Source of the DNA: Collinsella ihumii
GTDB taxonomy: Bacteria; Actinomycetota; Coriobacteriia; Coriobacteriales; Coriobacteriaceae
Direction: 5' to 3'
NCBI RefSeq assembly: GCF_900046475.1
Contig: NZ_FCOU01000003.1
Span: 221,713 to 285,712 of the forward strand
Length of the DNA: 64,000 nt
In this document: positions 54,974-63,505 of the stretch, one piece after another
How positions within the stretch are numbered: position 1 is the first letter of the stretch
Layout: every line of letters begins with the position of its first letter
Made by a program: the position numbers and the translations under genes
The notes under the pieces: model-generated
Told to the model about the DNA's origin: nothing
Databases searched by the model: none
What the model saw: the letters and a program-made list of their open reading frames with translations, nothing else

Positions 54974-56404
54974 CTACTTCTCGCGGAACGTCAGCAGATC
55001 GCTGTAGTCTTCGTTGCGCGGGCGACGGAGGTCGGGATCGCGGAAGAAATCCTGCGAGAGGCGCTTGATCACGGGCGAAAGCGCGATGAGCGCAATCAGG
55101 TTCGGAATCGCCATCAGGCCGTTGAAGCAATCGGCGAACTCCCACACGGCATCGAGGTTCGCCACGCAGCCCGCGAACACCATGGCCACATAGGCGACCT
55201 GGTAGATGCGGATCGCCACGCGACCGCCCCGACGTCCGCGGAGCAGGTACTCCACGCACTTCTCGCCGTAGTAGTACCACGCGATGAGCGTCGCGAAGGC
55301 GAAAAGCATCAGCCCCACCGTCACCACGTACTGACCGCCCGGGATGCTCTGCCCGAAGGCCGCAGAGCTCATGGCGCCCTCGGACATCATGGGGTCGGCG
55401 CACCAGAGCCCCGAGGTGAGAATCACCAGCCCGGTGATGGTGCACATGACGATGCTGTCGAAAAACACCTCGAACGTGCCCCACAGGCCTTGGCGCGCAG
55501 GATGGTCGGTGTCGGCGGAGGCGTGCGCGATGGGCGCCGAGCCCATGCCCGCCTCGTGGGTGAACACGCCGCGCGACATGCCGACGCGGCAGGCGTACAT
55601 GACCGTGGCGCCCACGAAGCCGCCCGTGGCCGCCGTGCCGGTGAAGGCGTCGCGGAAGATCATGCCGATGGCCGCCGGGATCTCGGCCGCGTTGATGACG
55701 AGCACCACGAAGGCCGCGATGAGGTAGAACACGGCGGCGAAAGGTACCAGCACCTCGGTGATATGCGAGATGCGCTTGATGCCGCCGATGAGGACGAGTC
55801 CGGCGAGCACCGCCACGACGGCGCCGATGACGGGCAGCGGGATGCCGAACGTCGCGTTCACGCTGCCGGCGAGCGAGTTCGCCTGCACGCTCGCCCCGAT
55901 TCCGAACGACGCCAGGAAGCCGAAGATGGCGAAGAGCACCGCGAGCCAGCCGGTTCCCAGGCCTCGGGAGATGTAGTACATGGGACCGCCGACGATCTCG
56001 CCGCGCTCGTTGCGGGTCCGATAGGCAACCGAAAGCGTGACCTCGCAGTACTTGATGACCATGCCCGCAAGCGCGCTCAGCCACAGCCAGAAGATCGCCC
56101 CCGGGCCGCCCGTCGCCACCGCGAGCGCCACGCCCACGATATTGCCCGTGCCGAGCGTCGCCGCAAGCGCGGTGCACACCGCCTGGAACGGCGAGATGGC
56201 ACCGTGCTCCAGCTCGTCCTTGTTGGGACGATGGAAAAGCGTCTTGGTGGTGTAGCGCATCACGACGTTGAAGCGCGTGAAGACGACGCCCTTGGTGACG
56301 ACGAGCAGGAACACGCCTGTTCCGATCATCAGCACAACCATGGGGATGCCCCACAGCACATTGTTGTTCAGCGTGGCGAGTACGGACATGATGGAATCGA
56401 ACAT
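54974..56404 (-). CDS. Sodium:alanine symporter (AGCS family)
   Basis: A 476-residue transporter with about ten transmembrane helices. The family signature GTGNIVGVALAVATGGPGAIFWLW (about 82) and GGPMYYISRGLG (about 138) are present. MSRGVFTHEAGMGSAPIAHASADTDHPARQGLWGTFEVFFD (about 265) is the conserved AGCS stretch. It imports alanine or glycine with Na+. GAGGGGAAATAC precedes the ATG. Confidence 0.9.
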   Translation of the reverse strand: MFDSIMSVLATLNNNVLWGIPMVVLMIGTGVFLLVVTKGVVFTRFNVVMRYTTKTLFHRPNKDELEHGAISPFQAVCTALAATLGTGNIVGVALAVATGGPGAIFWLWLSALAGMVIKYCEVTLSVAYRTRNERGEIVGGPMYYISRGLGTGWLAVLFAIFGFLASFGIGASVQANSLAGSVNATFGIPLPVIGAVVAVLAGLVLIGGIKRISHITEVLVPFAAVFYLIAAFVVLVINAAEIPAAIGMIFRDAFTGTAATGGFVGATVMYACRVGMSRGVFTHEAGMGSAPIAHASADTDHPARQGLWGTFEVFFDSIVMCTITGLVILTSGLWCADPMMSEGAMSSAAFGQSIPGGQYVVTVGLMLFAFATLIAWYYYGEKCVEYLLRGRRGGRVAIRIYQVAYVAMVFAGCVANLDAVWEFADCFNGLMAIPNLIALIALSPVIKRLSQDFFRDPDLRRPRNEDYSDLLTFREK

Positions 56405-56616
56405 GTATTTCCCCTCGGCAGGTCCCGTTATGCAGGTCATGGGCGAAGCCATAGGGTGCTAGTGTACACGCGCTATGTTTCCATCTCATGACGAGCCCGC
56501 CCGATGATGCGCGGCACATTGCATTGCGGGCGCCAGCTCCGCACTACCAGGGACGGCTGCTCGGAGCCATCTTTACCGCCAGTGGCGGTTAAATAATGGC
56601 GGTAAAAGGAGGATAT

Positions 56617-56715
56617 ATGGCACATGAACCGCCTTTTGAACAGACAGTCGGAATCATCAATGCTTGGAAATCGTCGAGCTCGACCGCTCTATACGATCTG
56701 CTGAGCGCGTTATAG
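56617..56715 (+). CDS. 32-residue peptide with a strong ribosome site
   Basis: TAAAAGGAGGATAT precedes an ATG that opens MAHEPPFEQTVGIINAWKSS and ends TALYDLLSAL before TAG. The peptide is polar with a short hydrophobic C-terminus. It could be a leader, a small toxin or a truncated gene; a run of TGGCGGT repeats (56580-56605) lies directly upstream. Only the ribosome site argues for translation. Confidence 0.3.
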   Translation: MAHEPPFEQTVGIINAWKSSSSTALYDLLSAL

Positions 56716-56730
56716 CGAGTTTGAGGAAAG

Positions 56731-56771
56731 GTGGCACATCACGGACGCCCTCCCGCCCGTGACATGCCACA
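56731..56771. repeat. Hairpin TGGCA-TCACGG
   Basis: TGGCACATCACGG and CCGTGACATGCCA are near-complementary around a 15-base loop. It lies just before the longer perfect hairpin at 56781. Confidence 0.55.
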
Positions 56772-56780
56772 GTGTTGAAC

Positions 56781-56860
56781 ACCCGCTAACGGTACCCAGA
56801 ACTGCGAGAGAGGGTCCATTTTGAAGCCCTCCCTCGCAGTTCTGGGTACCGTTAGCGGGT
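56781..56860. repeat. 80-bp inverted-repeat element with perfect 28-base arms
   Basis: ACCCGCTAACGGTACCCAGA, continuing to ACTGCGAG, is exactly repeated in complement at 56833-56860. The 24-base loop itself begins AGAGGG and ends CCCTCC, so the stem may extend further. No gene overlaps it. It is similar in design to the hairpins at 50601 and 54828 but unrelated in sequence. Confidence 0.85.
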
Positions 56861-57725
56861 AACCTGCTGGGCAAGCGCCGACCAACGGCACCGTCCTCCC
56901 GGGCGAAAGTGGCTAGAAATTTCCATTCTGCTGTAGGCGAGGCGCGGTCTTCCCACCGCGTATACGGAGCCTCGAGATCAGCCCGTCACGCTGTCGAGGC
57001 GCGAAAGGCGCGCCCCCGGAAGGCCGCACGCCGTATTGGCCAGTAAAACGGCGCTTCCCTGGGCGGGAGGAGCTCCATGCCCCTCGCCGCAACTTGCGAC
57101 CGCATCGGAAGTGCTGGAGCACAGCAGGCGCGCATCCTTGCGCCCCAGGAGCTCCCATATAAATCCTGCGTAAGCGGGCAAGATGCGCGCGATGGGTCCG
57201 GGAATGCCCCCTCCCGCAGGTCTGTCGCCCTCGCAAGACGTCCAACGAATAGCGGCGCCACCACGGCAGGATCAGCTTAACAACCCTCGTCCCCACCCCG
57301 CGAGGCGCAAAAACTCAATTGCTAAAAACAAGTACCCGCCCAGCCACCGTCCAGCCGAAAAGCTCTGAAGGAACTTGGAGCGCCCCTAGCACTCATCGCT
57401 GTGCGCGATCCTTCTACCCTCTATCGCAACAGAAACAAAACCATGTCATATCAGCCTATGCATTCCATCTCTTTGATGCATCTAGCTGACCAAACGGCAA
57501 GTATCGCCCCTCGCCTGACGCATCCCTACTCGCAGTACGCCCCTTCTCGTAAGCAATGCGGTGTACATACCGAAGGCGACAAGCACCGCACAGTCACCAA
57601 CAGAGACCCATTTGCTCGTTATTCAAATTGCCAAGCACCGCTTGGCAGCCACAAACGCGCATCTGCCAGAAAATGTAATCAGCAAAGGCGCGCCGGCTAT
57701 CACCCCAAGACTGAAAGGATTCACC
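56861..57725. other. Long intergenic region without a recognised gene
   Basis: GC-rich until about 57290, then lower GC. No reading frame has a convincing start or motif. It probably includes the promoter of the cyclotransferase gene and decayed sequence. Confidence 0.45.
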
Positions 57726-59252
57726 ATGGAACTCAAGCTCATCCGCGACCCCTTCATTCAAGTCAATTCCGCTGGCCCCCAGGAAAAGATGTACCGCCGC
57801 CCCGATACCGAGCAGATAGACCGCATGGACGCCGCGCTCGCCCATTTCCGTGATAGCGAGCCCGTGAACTCCGATGATTTTGCGACCGCACTCGACCAGA
57901 TCCTAGACTTCCAGCGTGAAGACGGAAGCTTCTCGTACTTCAGCGATTACCGTATGGATTCTGACTGCCGCGTCGATTTCGTCTACCGTCCCAGCTACGC
58001 GTGCTGCCAGATTCTCATGCGTGCCGTTCTTGCTATGCACGAACCGCCGAGCCCTGAGTCCGGCCTCTACGACGCGCTGCGGCGCGGGCTCACCTTCTGC
58101 TGCGGGCGCGGACTTGCGGGCCACGGATTTGATAGCGAGGTCCAACAGATCGATGATCTCCGCAATTTCGCGAGCGCCGGCTATCCAGAATTCGCCGACC
58201 GCCTCTCCGACATATGCCCGGACTTCTGCACAATGGTCGCATCGATTATCTCCGGATACGAGCAGCGCTTGTCGGGATGCCGCACTATCGTGGGGTTTGG
58301 GACCGACATAACCGTCCGCGTCGCCGAGCTGCTCGAACTCTTCGGACGCGAAGCCCTCATTCCCGTCTTTGTGTACGGCTCGCTTATGGAAGGGATGCGA
58401 AATGCGGGCACACTCAAAGGCTGCGCGCACAGAGGCCCTGCGCGCCTGAACGGATACGCCCTCTACAGCCTTGGCTCGTTCCCCGGCATCAAACCAAGTG
58501 ATGACGGAGGATGCACGCTTGGTGAGGTTCGTATGGTGGACGCCCGCACGCTGGAAAAGCTTGATGAGCTCGAGGATAACGGCAAGCTGTACCGCCGAAC
58601 GGGGGTCGAAGTCGTCATGCAGGGCATGCTCCACGCGCACGACCACAAATGTCAGGCTTGGACCTACGAATACCTCGGTGAAGTAGAGAGTGCGTCCCGC
58701 GTGCCCGAGCAGCTGCAACCGTGGTCCCGTACGATTGCCCTGCGCAAAACACATGTTTGGTACGTTGCGTACGGGTCGTGCATGAGCTACGAGCGCTTTA
58801 TGTGCTACCTTGCGGGCGGAACCTGCAAGGACAACGGTCGGACCTATGAGGGATGCAGTGACCCTACGCCCCCGATTTGCACCGCTTCTATGCCCCTTTT
58901 CCACGATGTGTATTTCGGCAACGAAAGCCGCTCATGGGGCGGCGCGGGAGTAGCGTTTCTTGACGTCGACAACCCCGGTTTCACCCACGCGCGCGCATAC
59001 CTCATCTCGCGTGAGCAATACGAGCAGGTTCGTGACCAGGAGGGACGCAGCGACCAGTGGTATGGCCGTGAGGTGGAGCTGGGCACGCGCGCAGGCATCC
59101 CCATGCTCACGTTTACCAGCGCCGATAAGCGTCCGCACAACGCTCCAAGCGAGGCGTACCTCAGCACCATGCGCCTCGGCATGAGCGAAGCGTTCCCCGG
59201 CTATGCCAGCGCCGAGGATCCGGAGCTTCTGCTTGCAGAGCATTTGAAGTAG
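57726..59252 (+). CDS. Protein with two gamma-glutamylcyclotransferase-type domains
   Basis: A 508-residue protein. The N-terminal 200 residues are unassigned (LDQILDFQREDGSFSYFSDYRMDSDC). Two AIG2/GGCT folds follow, each opened by the substrate-loop motif: VYGSLM at 216-221 and AYGSCM at 348-353. The second has KTHVWYVAYGSCMSYERF and later LTFTSADKRPHNAPSEAYL. Such folds release 5-oxoproline from gamma-glutamyl compounds or cleave gamma-glutamyl amines. GAAAGGATTCACC precedes the ATG. A diverged fragment of the same gene lies at 63333-63430. Confidence 0.75.
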   Translation: MELKLIRDPFIQVNSAGPQEKMYRRPDTEQIDRMDAALAHFRDSEPVNSDDFATALDQILDFQREDGSFSYFSDYRMDSDCRVDFVYRPSYACCQILMRAVLAMHEPPSPESGLYDALRRGLTFCCGRGLAGHGFDSEVQQIDDLRNFASAGYPEFADRLSDICPDFCTMVASIISGYEQRLSGCRTIVGFGTDITVRVAELLELFGREALIPVFVYGSLMEGMRNAGTLKGCAHRGPARLNGYALYSLGSFPGIKPSDDGGCTLGEVRMVDARTLEKLDELEDNGKLYRRTGVEVVMQGMLHAHDHKCQAWTYEYLGEVESASRVPEQLQPWSRTIALRKTHVWYVAYGSCMSYERFMCYLAGGTCKDNGRTYEGCSDPTPPICTASMPLFHDVYFGNESRSWGGAGVAFLDVDNPGFTHARAYLISREQYEQVRDQEGRSDQWYGREVELGTRAGIPMLTFTSADKRPHNAPSEAYLSTMRLGMSEAFPGYASAEDPELLLAEHLK

Positions 59253-59335
59253 ACATTGCATGCGGCGCGCGTGCGGGTACAGCCAGATTCCACCCGCACA
59301 CGCGCCGGCAAGCCGTCCGGTTCAGGACAGGGCTC

Positions 59336-60385
59336 CTATTCAGAAGCCTCCTCGATATCGACAACGTCCTCCCAGCTGAGCGAAACGAGGGAACCGTCAT
59401 CGAGCTCCACGACAAAACAGAATGCAGGGTTCTTGCTCTTGTCCTTAAGATAGAAGGCAGGGTCCTTCCCAGGTGCAAGGCGACCATAGACTTTAGGTGC
59501 CTCCGTACTCTTCTCGCCATGCTCATCATCCCCTGCTTCGGCATCGCCACAAGCCAGCGTAATGCAAACACGCCTCCTGCTTTTTTCGAGATACATCCAA
59601 TTTCTCGAACGACGGACCTTTGTCATCTTCTTTCTGTCGCCAACGCGATGCGTCTCGAAGTCATACCAGGGTGCCTCCCCCTTCTCCGGCTTTGCCCCGC
59701 GCTCCTCCAGGCGCGCATCGATCTTTCCACGCGCATAGTCGGTGAGCTGAAAGTATATTTTCTCGGCGAGATCGCGCGCGATGACCGCATGCGGATCCAG
59801 ACTGTCCCTTCCGCTCCACGCCTCACCAAGCACGCTGAGCAGCACATATACCTCGGTAAGATTAAGCGGCAGCAATATCGGGTGCACGGTTGACCCATAT
59901 TGTCTATGGCATGGGGGCGCGATTTTGACCTGCATATCTCCCAGACGAAAACCATTCTGCAACGCGCTGAGGCGGGTTCCGATAGCGTTCCGGGTGCATC
60001 GCAGGACACCATGTGCAATCTGCTCCTGTGTCATAGGTGTATGCAGAGCCTTCAGAATGGCCAGATTGATTTCGGCATCGTTTAAAAACGACTTCTCCAA
60101 GTCGTAGGTAGCCTTGATGCGGAGTCGTCCTGTCGAGCCGGCGCCCCCACGCCGCTCGCCACGCAAGGCAACCACTAAATCATACACCTCACGATAAAGC
60201 TCCAGGCGATCATCGCCGCAAAGCTCGGTATCGGCATGCCTCGCAAGCTTCATCTTGAAAACGCTGAAATTGTCGTCGAATTCTTCAAGAGGCAATTCGG
60301 CAAACTTACGTCCTACGCCCCTGAAGAAGCGGTGCAGCTGCTCTGAGGAAAGACTGTTCTCCTCTATAAATGTCCTCAGGCCCAT
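59336..60385 (-). CDS. Unknown protein with helix-turn-helix-like centre
   Basis: A 349-residue basic protein. The middle (INLAILKALHTPMTQEQIAHGVLRCTRNAIGTRLSALQNGF, about 120-160) reads like a winged helix. NLTEVYVLLSVLGEAW and arginine/lysine-rich segments follow, and the end is beta-rich (AFCFVVELDDGSLVSLSWEDVVDI). GAAAGGAGCGGGCAC precedes the ATG. I do not recognise the family; a transcription regulator with a C-terminal effector domain (WYL-like in layout) is one possibility. Confidence 0.6.
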   Translation of the reverse strand: MGLRTFIEENSLSSEQLHRFFRGVGRKFAELPLEEFDDNFSVFKMKLARHADTELCGDDRLELYREVYDLVVALRGERRGGAGSTGRLRIKATYDLEKSFLNDAEINLAILKALHTPMTQEQIAHGVLRCTRNAIGTRLSALQNGFRLGDMQVKIAPPCHRQYGSTVHPILLPLNLTEVYVLLSVLGEAWSGRDSLDPHAVIARDLAEKIYFQLTDYARGKIDARLEERGAKPEKGEAPWYDFETHRVGDRKKMTKVRRSRNWMYLEKSRRRVCITLACGDAEAGDDEHGEKSTEAPKVYGRLAPGKDPAFYLKDKSKNPAFCFVVELDDGSLVSLSWEDVVDIEEASE

Positions 60386-60605
60386 GTGCCCGCTCCTTTC
60401 ATATTTCAATGCTGCTACGCGCCCAAATTGCATCCGGCGGCCCTGTTGTGAGCGCTTGGCGCCTTACTCGACGCATGTCCTTCAGGGTAAGTATATTTCC
60501 TCACACAGTAAGTCGAGAAACTTAACGGGGCTGGTGCTCGTACGGCCTGCTCAACGTCATTAGGCGCGACAGCTGCGATCCGAGTGCACCAGTGGCGGAG
60601 TTGTT

Positions 60606-60977
60606 ATGAGGCGCGCTCCGAACAATAATCCCACTCGATTGCCCGCTCTGGTTCTGGCGATCTTGTTTTCGCGGGTCAAGGAGACACACTCTTCGGGAAT
60701 CGCGGTTTCTGGTACCAATGGGGTCGATTTCTTACCTGAAGAACATGTGCTTGCCCCTCACTTCTCTGAGAGGAACCTTCTTGAACTGCAACAAGCCACC
60801 GAAAGACTTCTCGTCGGCCGCTGCGGACACTTCGCCCTGGTACTTGAGGGCCGCGAGCTCGCCGAGCTGGCAGGGACGCGCGACGACTTCACCGAGGAGA
60901 ATATCGAGGCGCGCACAGCGGAGATCATCGACTCGTTCGTGGACTACCTGGGCGAGGCCGAGTTGCTTTCCGATTGA
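60606..60977 (+). CDS. Small hypothetical protein
   Basis: A 123-residue frame. From about residue 45 it is acidic and helical (PHFSERNLLELQQATERLLVGRCGHFALVLEGRELAELAG), which looks like real protein; the first 35 residues do not. A later start is possible. The ribosome site (GGCGGAG) is weak. It ends 29 bases before the end of the PIN gene on the opposite strand. Confidence 0.4.
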   Translation: MRRAPNNNPTRLPALVLAILFSRVKETHSSGIAVSGTNGVDFLPEEHVLAPHFSERNLLELQQATERLLVGRCGHFALVLEGRELAELAGTRDDFTEENIEARTAEIIDSFVDYLGEAELLSD

Positions 60978-61005
60978 CGGGAGCGGATCTCCGGCGGTGG
61001 ATCCG

Positions 61006-61548
61006 TCACGCGGTTCTCCTGAGCTCAAATGCAGCGCTCATCTTTTTCAGGAAAGGCACCACTTCGATATGCCGCACCTCAAAGTGATCGCAGACGTCGA
61101 GGAGCGAGACCTTAGTGGGTCGCAAAGCGCGCGAGACCTCATGGGTGACAACCGTCTCCCCGTAAACACTTGCATGTGCGACGAGCCATGGGTCAGCCAC
61201 GCCTTCATGGAGGAAGCCTTCGATAGCGCTGCGGCGCTTCTGTCTTTGATCATTGCCTTCTAGCGAGCGAACATACGCAGCAACCGCCAGGTAGCGTTCG
61301 AGGACGGCTGTGTTCTCCACGCAATCTTCGAAGCGATTCCTCCCCAGTTCCTTCGCCCACTCTGATAGCTCATCCTTATGCCCTTGGAGTTCCTCATAGA
61401 CAGGAACTATGCTCCGAACGCGCTTACTGCCGAGCTCCATCCGCAGAAAGTCCCAATACCCCGGAACCACGTCAAACGGGTACCAAGTATTCTTGGGTTC
61501 TATGAACACGTTCGTATCGAGGAGAAACGCCTCGGATGATGGCGTCAC
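61006..61548 (-). CDS. DUF4411-type PIN-like protein (putative toxin)
   Basis: A 180-residue protein starting at GTG inside the end of the preceding gene (GTGA overlap). SSEAFLLDTNVFIEPKNTWYPF at the start and FLHEGVADPWLVAHASVYGETVVTHE near the end supply the conserved Asp residues of a PIN-like nuclease (LDTNVF; ADPWLVAHA), and DUF4411 proteins have this layout. Coupling to an ImmA/IrrE gene is the usual arrangement for such toxin-antitoxin-like pairs. Confidence 0.8.
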   Translation of the reverse strand: MTPSSEAFLLDTNVFIEPKNTWYPFDVVPGYWDFLRMELGSKRVRSIVPVYEELQGHKDELSEWAKELGRNRFEDCVENTAVLERYLAVAAYVRSLEGNDQRQKRRSAIEGFLHEGVADPWLVAHASVYGETVVTHEVSRALRPTKVSLLDVCDHFEVRHIEVVPFLKKMSAAFELRRTA

Positions 61549-62687
61549 AGGTACCTGCCTCCCTCGGCGTAGAACTTCTTGAAACTGCTCGCATTCATAT
61601 CGGTGAGCCTGTAGGCATCGGAAAACAGCAGACACTCGGACTTGACACCCTCGAACACGGTGTCGGCAAAAAGGTCACCCAACATGCTCTTCTGAACGAT
61701 GTAGTAGGAAGGCCCTCGATCGGTTTGCTTCTGCTTCGCAGAGCCGATATCCTCCAGCCTACGCTTGTAGGCGCCGTAGATTCTGAAAAAATCGTCACGG
61801 GCTATGCATCCAAGCTCGTGCGCTCTACGCAGGCAGACAATTTCGCTCGCCTTCGTCGCCTTCCTGAGAGAGGCGACCGCCTCCTCGGTCGGCGCCTGAT
61901 CGAAGAAGGTGAAGACGAGGGAGGCGGGAACGAGCACCTCCGCCGCCACGGAGTCGCACAGATCCTCCTTCTCCGGCATCTCGTAGACCATGTCGTCTAC
62001 GCCCGTCTCATTGAAGAGAAGGTGCGCGAACTCATGGACGAGGGTAAAGAGCTGGGCCGATCTTGCGTCCTGGGTATTGAGGAAGATGATAGGCGCGTAA
62101 TCATCCGCCAGCACGAAGCCTCGGAACTCGTTCACGTCGTAGGGTCTGCTGCCATGATGAAAGAAGCTGCCGGCGCACGTGTACACCCCGGTGGATTCAA
62201 TCTTCCTGCGCAGAAGCCTCACCGTCTCGTCCGCCTTTAGGAAACGTGCCCAACCGTCCTCAAGGGAGAGGATGGAGCGAATCATAGACACGGCTCTCTT
62301 GGCATCTCGATCGCCAGCGCATGTTCCCATGAAGCTCACCGGCTCGTTGCCGGAGTCTTCCAGATACGCACTGAGCCAGTCCTGTCGGGACTGCATGAGA
62401 TTGATGGTATCGTAGAGCTCGGGGCTCGGCTCTTCCGCACTGCCGGAATAGGTGGTGCGATAGTCCGGTATCTGCAGGGACATGCTCGGAACAGTGTCAT
62501 CGTAGAAGTACGCAAGCGGCACATGCGTTTTCCCCGCCAACTTCTGCATCTGCTTTACGGTCGGAACCTTCTCGCCGGTAACCCATTGCTCCGCGCACTT
62601 GCTGATGCCAATGAAATCGCGCGGCTCTTTGCGGACGCGCTCCATTGCCCAAGCAATTACCTCGGGATTAGGGATAATCCTCGTCAA
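61545..62687 (-). CDS. ImmA/IrrE-family metalloprotease with HTH-like N-terminus
   Basis: A 380-residue protein. TTG at 62687 follows GGGGAGGCGCTCAAA. The N-terminal 50 residues (SKCAEQWVTGEKVPTVKQMQKLAGKTHVPLAYFY) resemble an XRE-type helix-turn-helix. The ImmA/IrrE zinc motif HEFAH lies in FTLVHEFAHLLFNETG (about 222), followed by AAEVLVPASLVFTFF. Such proteins act as antitoxins or repressor-cleaving proteases. The gene overlaps the PIN gene by 4 bases, indicating strict coupling. Confidence 0.82.
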   Translation of the reverse strand: MTRIIPNPEVIAWAMERVRKEPRDFIGISKCAEQWVTGEKVPTVKQMQKLAGKTHVPLAYFYDDTVPSMSLQIPDYRTTYSGSAEEPSPELYDTINLMQSRQDWLSAYLEDSGNEPVSFMGTCAGDRDAKRAVSMIRSILSLEDGWARFLKADETVRLLRRKIESTGVYTCAGSFFHHGSRPYDVNEFRGFVLADDYAPIIFLNTQDARSAQLFTLVHEFAHLLFNETGVDDMVYEMPEKEDLCDSVAAEVLVPASLVFTFFDQAPTEEAVASLRKATKASEIVCLRRAHELGCIARDDFFRIYGAYKRRLEDIGSAKQKQTDRGPSYYIVQKSMLGDLFADTVFEGVKSECLLFSDAYRLTDMNASSFKKFYAEGGRYL

Positions 62688-62834
62688 TTTGAGCGCCTCC
62701 CCTCGTGCCTGATCGCAATGGACCCATCTGACCGCTTCCATTGTATCAGCCGATTGCTCGGGTAAGGACAGGATAGACGCATCGCGGGGCTCATGCCTCT
62801 TCGTGACTTGATTTGCAGGTTGAGAGAGGGGGCC

Positions 62835-63332
62835 GGGATTGCCAGAAAGGGGAAGGCGCCGGCGGAGAGGTCTTACGCAAGCCTCGTCCGCGGCGACAGG
62901 CGCGGGGAGGCGATGCGCCAGCTCGGCTCGGCGGTCCCCCTGTCGGCGAGGATCGAGTGCGAGATGCAGTCGTCCGTCGGGTCGGCGGCCGCGGCCCTCG
63001 GCATGGAGGTGGCGAGGAGCTACTCCGGGGAGCGGAGGCCCGACCCCCTCAACGCGGTGCACGGCGCGATGAAGGGGTTCCTCGCCCGGTTCAGGGGGCT
63101 CTCGTCGCGCAGGGCGCAGCTCTACCTCGACTGGTTCTCCTGGCACTCGGGGTTCCGGGGCCCGGGGGCGGCGCGGGAGCGGCTGTCGGCGCTGATCGCG
63201 CTCGTCGCCGTCGGGAGGTGGGGCGGGTCGCGCTCCCGGCTGTTCGGGGAGCCCTATCCCGTCGAGGAGCGGGAGGCGGCGAAGGCGGAGGCGGCGGCAT
63301 GCTCGCGGGGGCGCATGAAAAAGCACCAGAAC
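62835..63332 (+). pseudogene. IS1595-like transposase C-terminal fragment
   Basis: RPDPLNAVHGAMKGFLARFRGLSSRRAQLYLDWFSWHSGF resembles the final part of ISXO2/IS1595-type transposases (the LNxxHxxxKxFLxxFRGxSxxYLxxYLxWF pattern). No start and no DDE core are present, so only the 3' end survives. It lies in a GC-rich block next to low-GC genes, consistent with an inserted remnant. Confidence 0.5.
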
Positions 63333-63430
63333 GGATTAGCACGACCACATCGCCAAACTGCTCGAACTCTTCGGATGCAAAGTTCTCATCCAGGTCTTTG
63401 TGTACGGCACGCTTATGAAAACGGCATCAA
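63333..63430 (+). pseudogene. Diverged fragment of the double-GGCT gene
   Basis: About 95 bases match 58314-58410 of the cyclotransferase gene at roughly 75-80% (shared CTGCTCGAACTCTTCGGA, GTCTTTGTGTACGGC and CGCTTATG). The corresponding peptide would include LLELFG and VFVYGTLM. It is a relic of a paralogue, cut on both sides. Confidence 0.65.
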
Positions 63431-63505
63431 GGCATCGGGTTGCTGGGATAATCTTCTGACGAAGGAGCAACCTGTCCCCAACATCCGACGAGAGAAGGGA
63501 TTGCG

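Noticed and set aside
54890-56491. Long plus-strand reading frame opposite the alanine symporter
   Set aside because: Histidine/arginine-rich antisense shadow with no motif or ribosome site.
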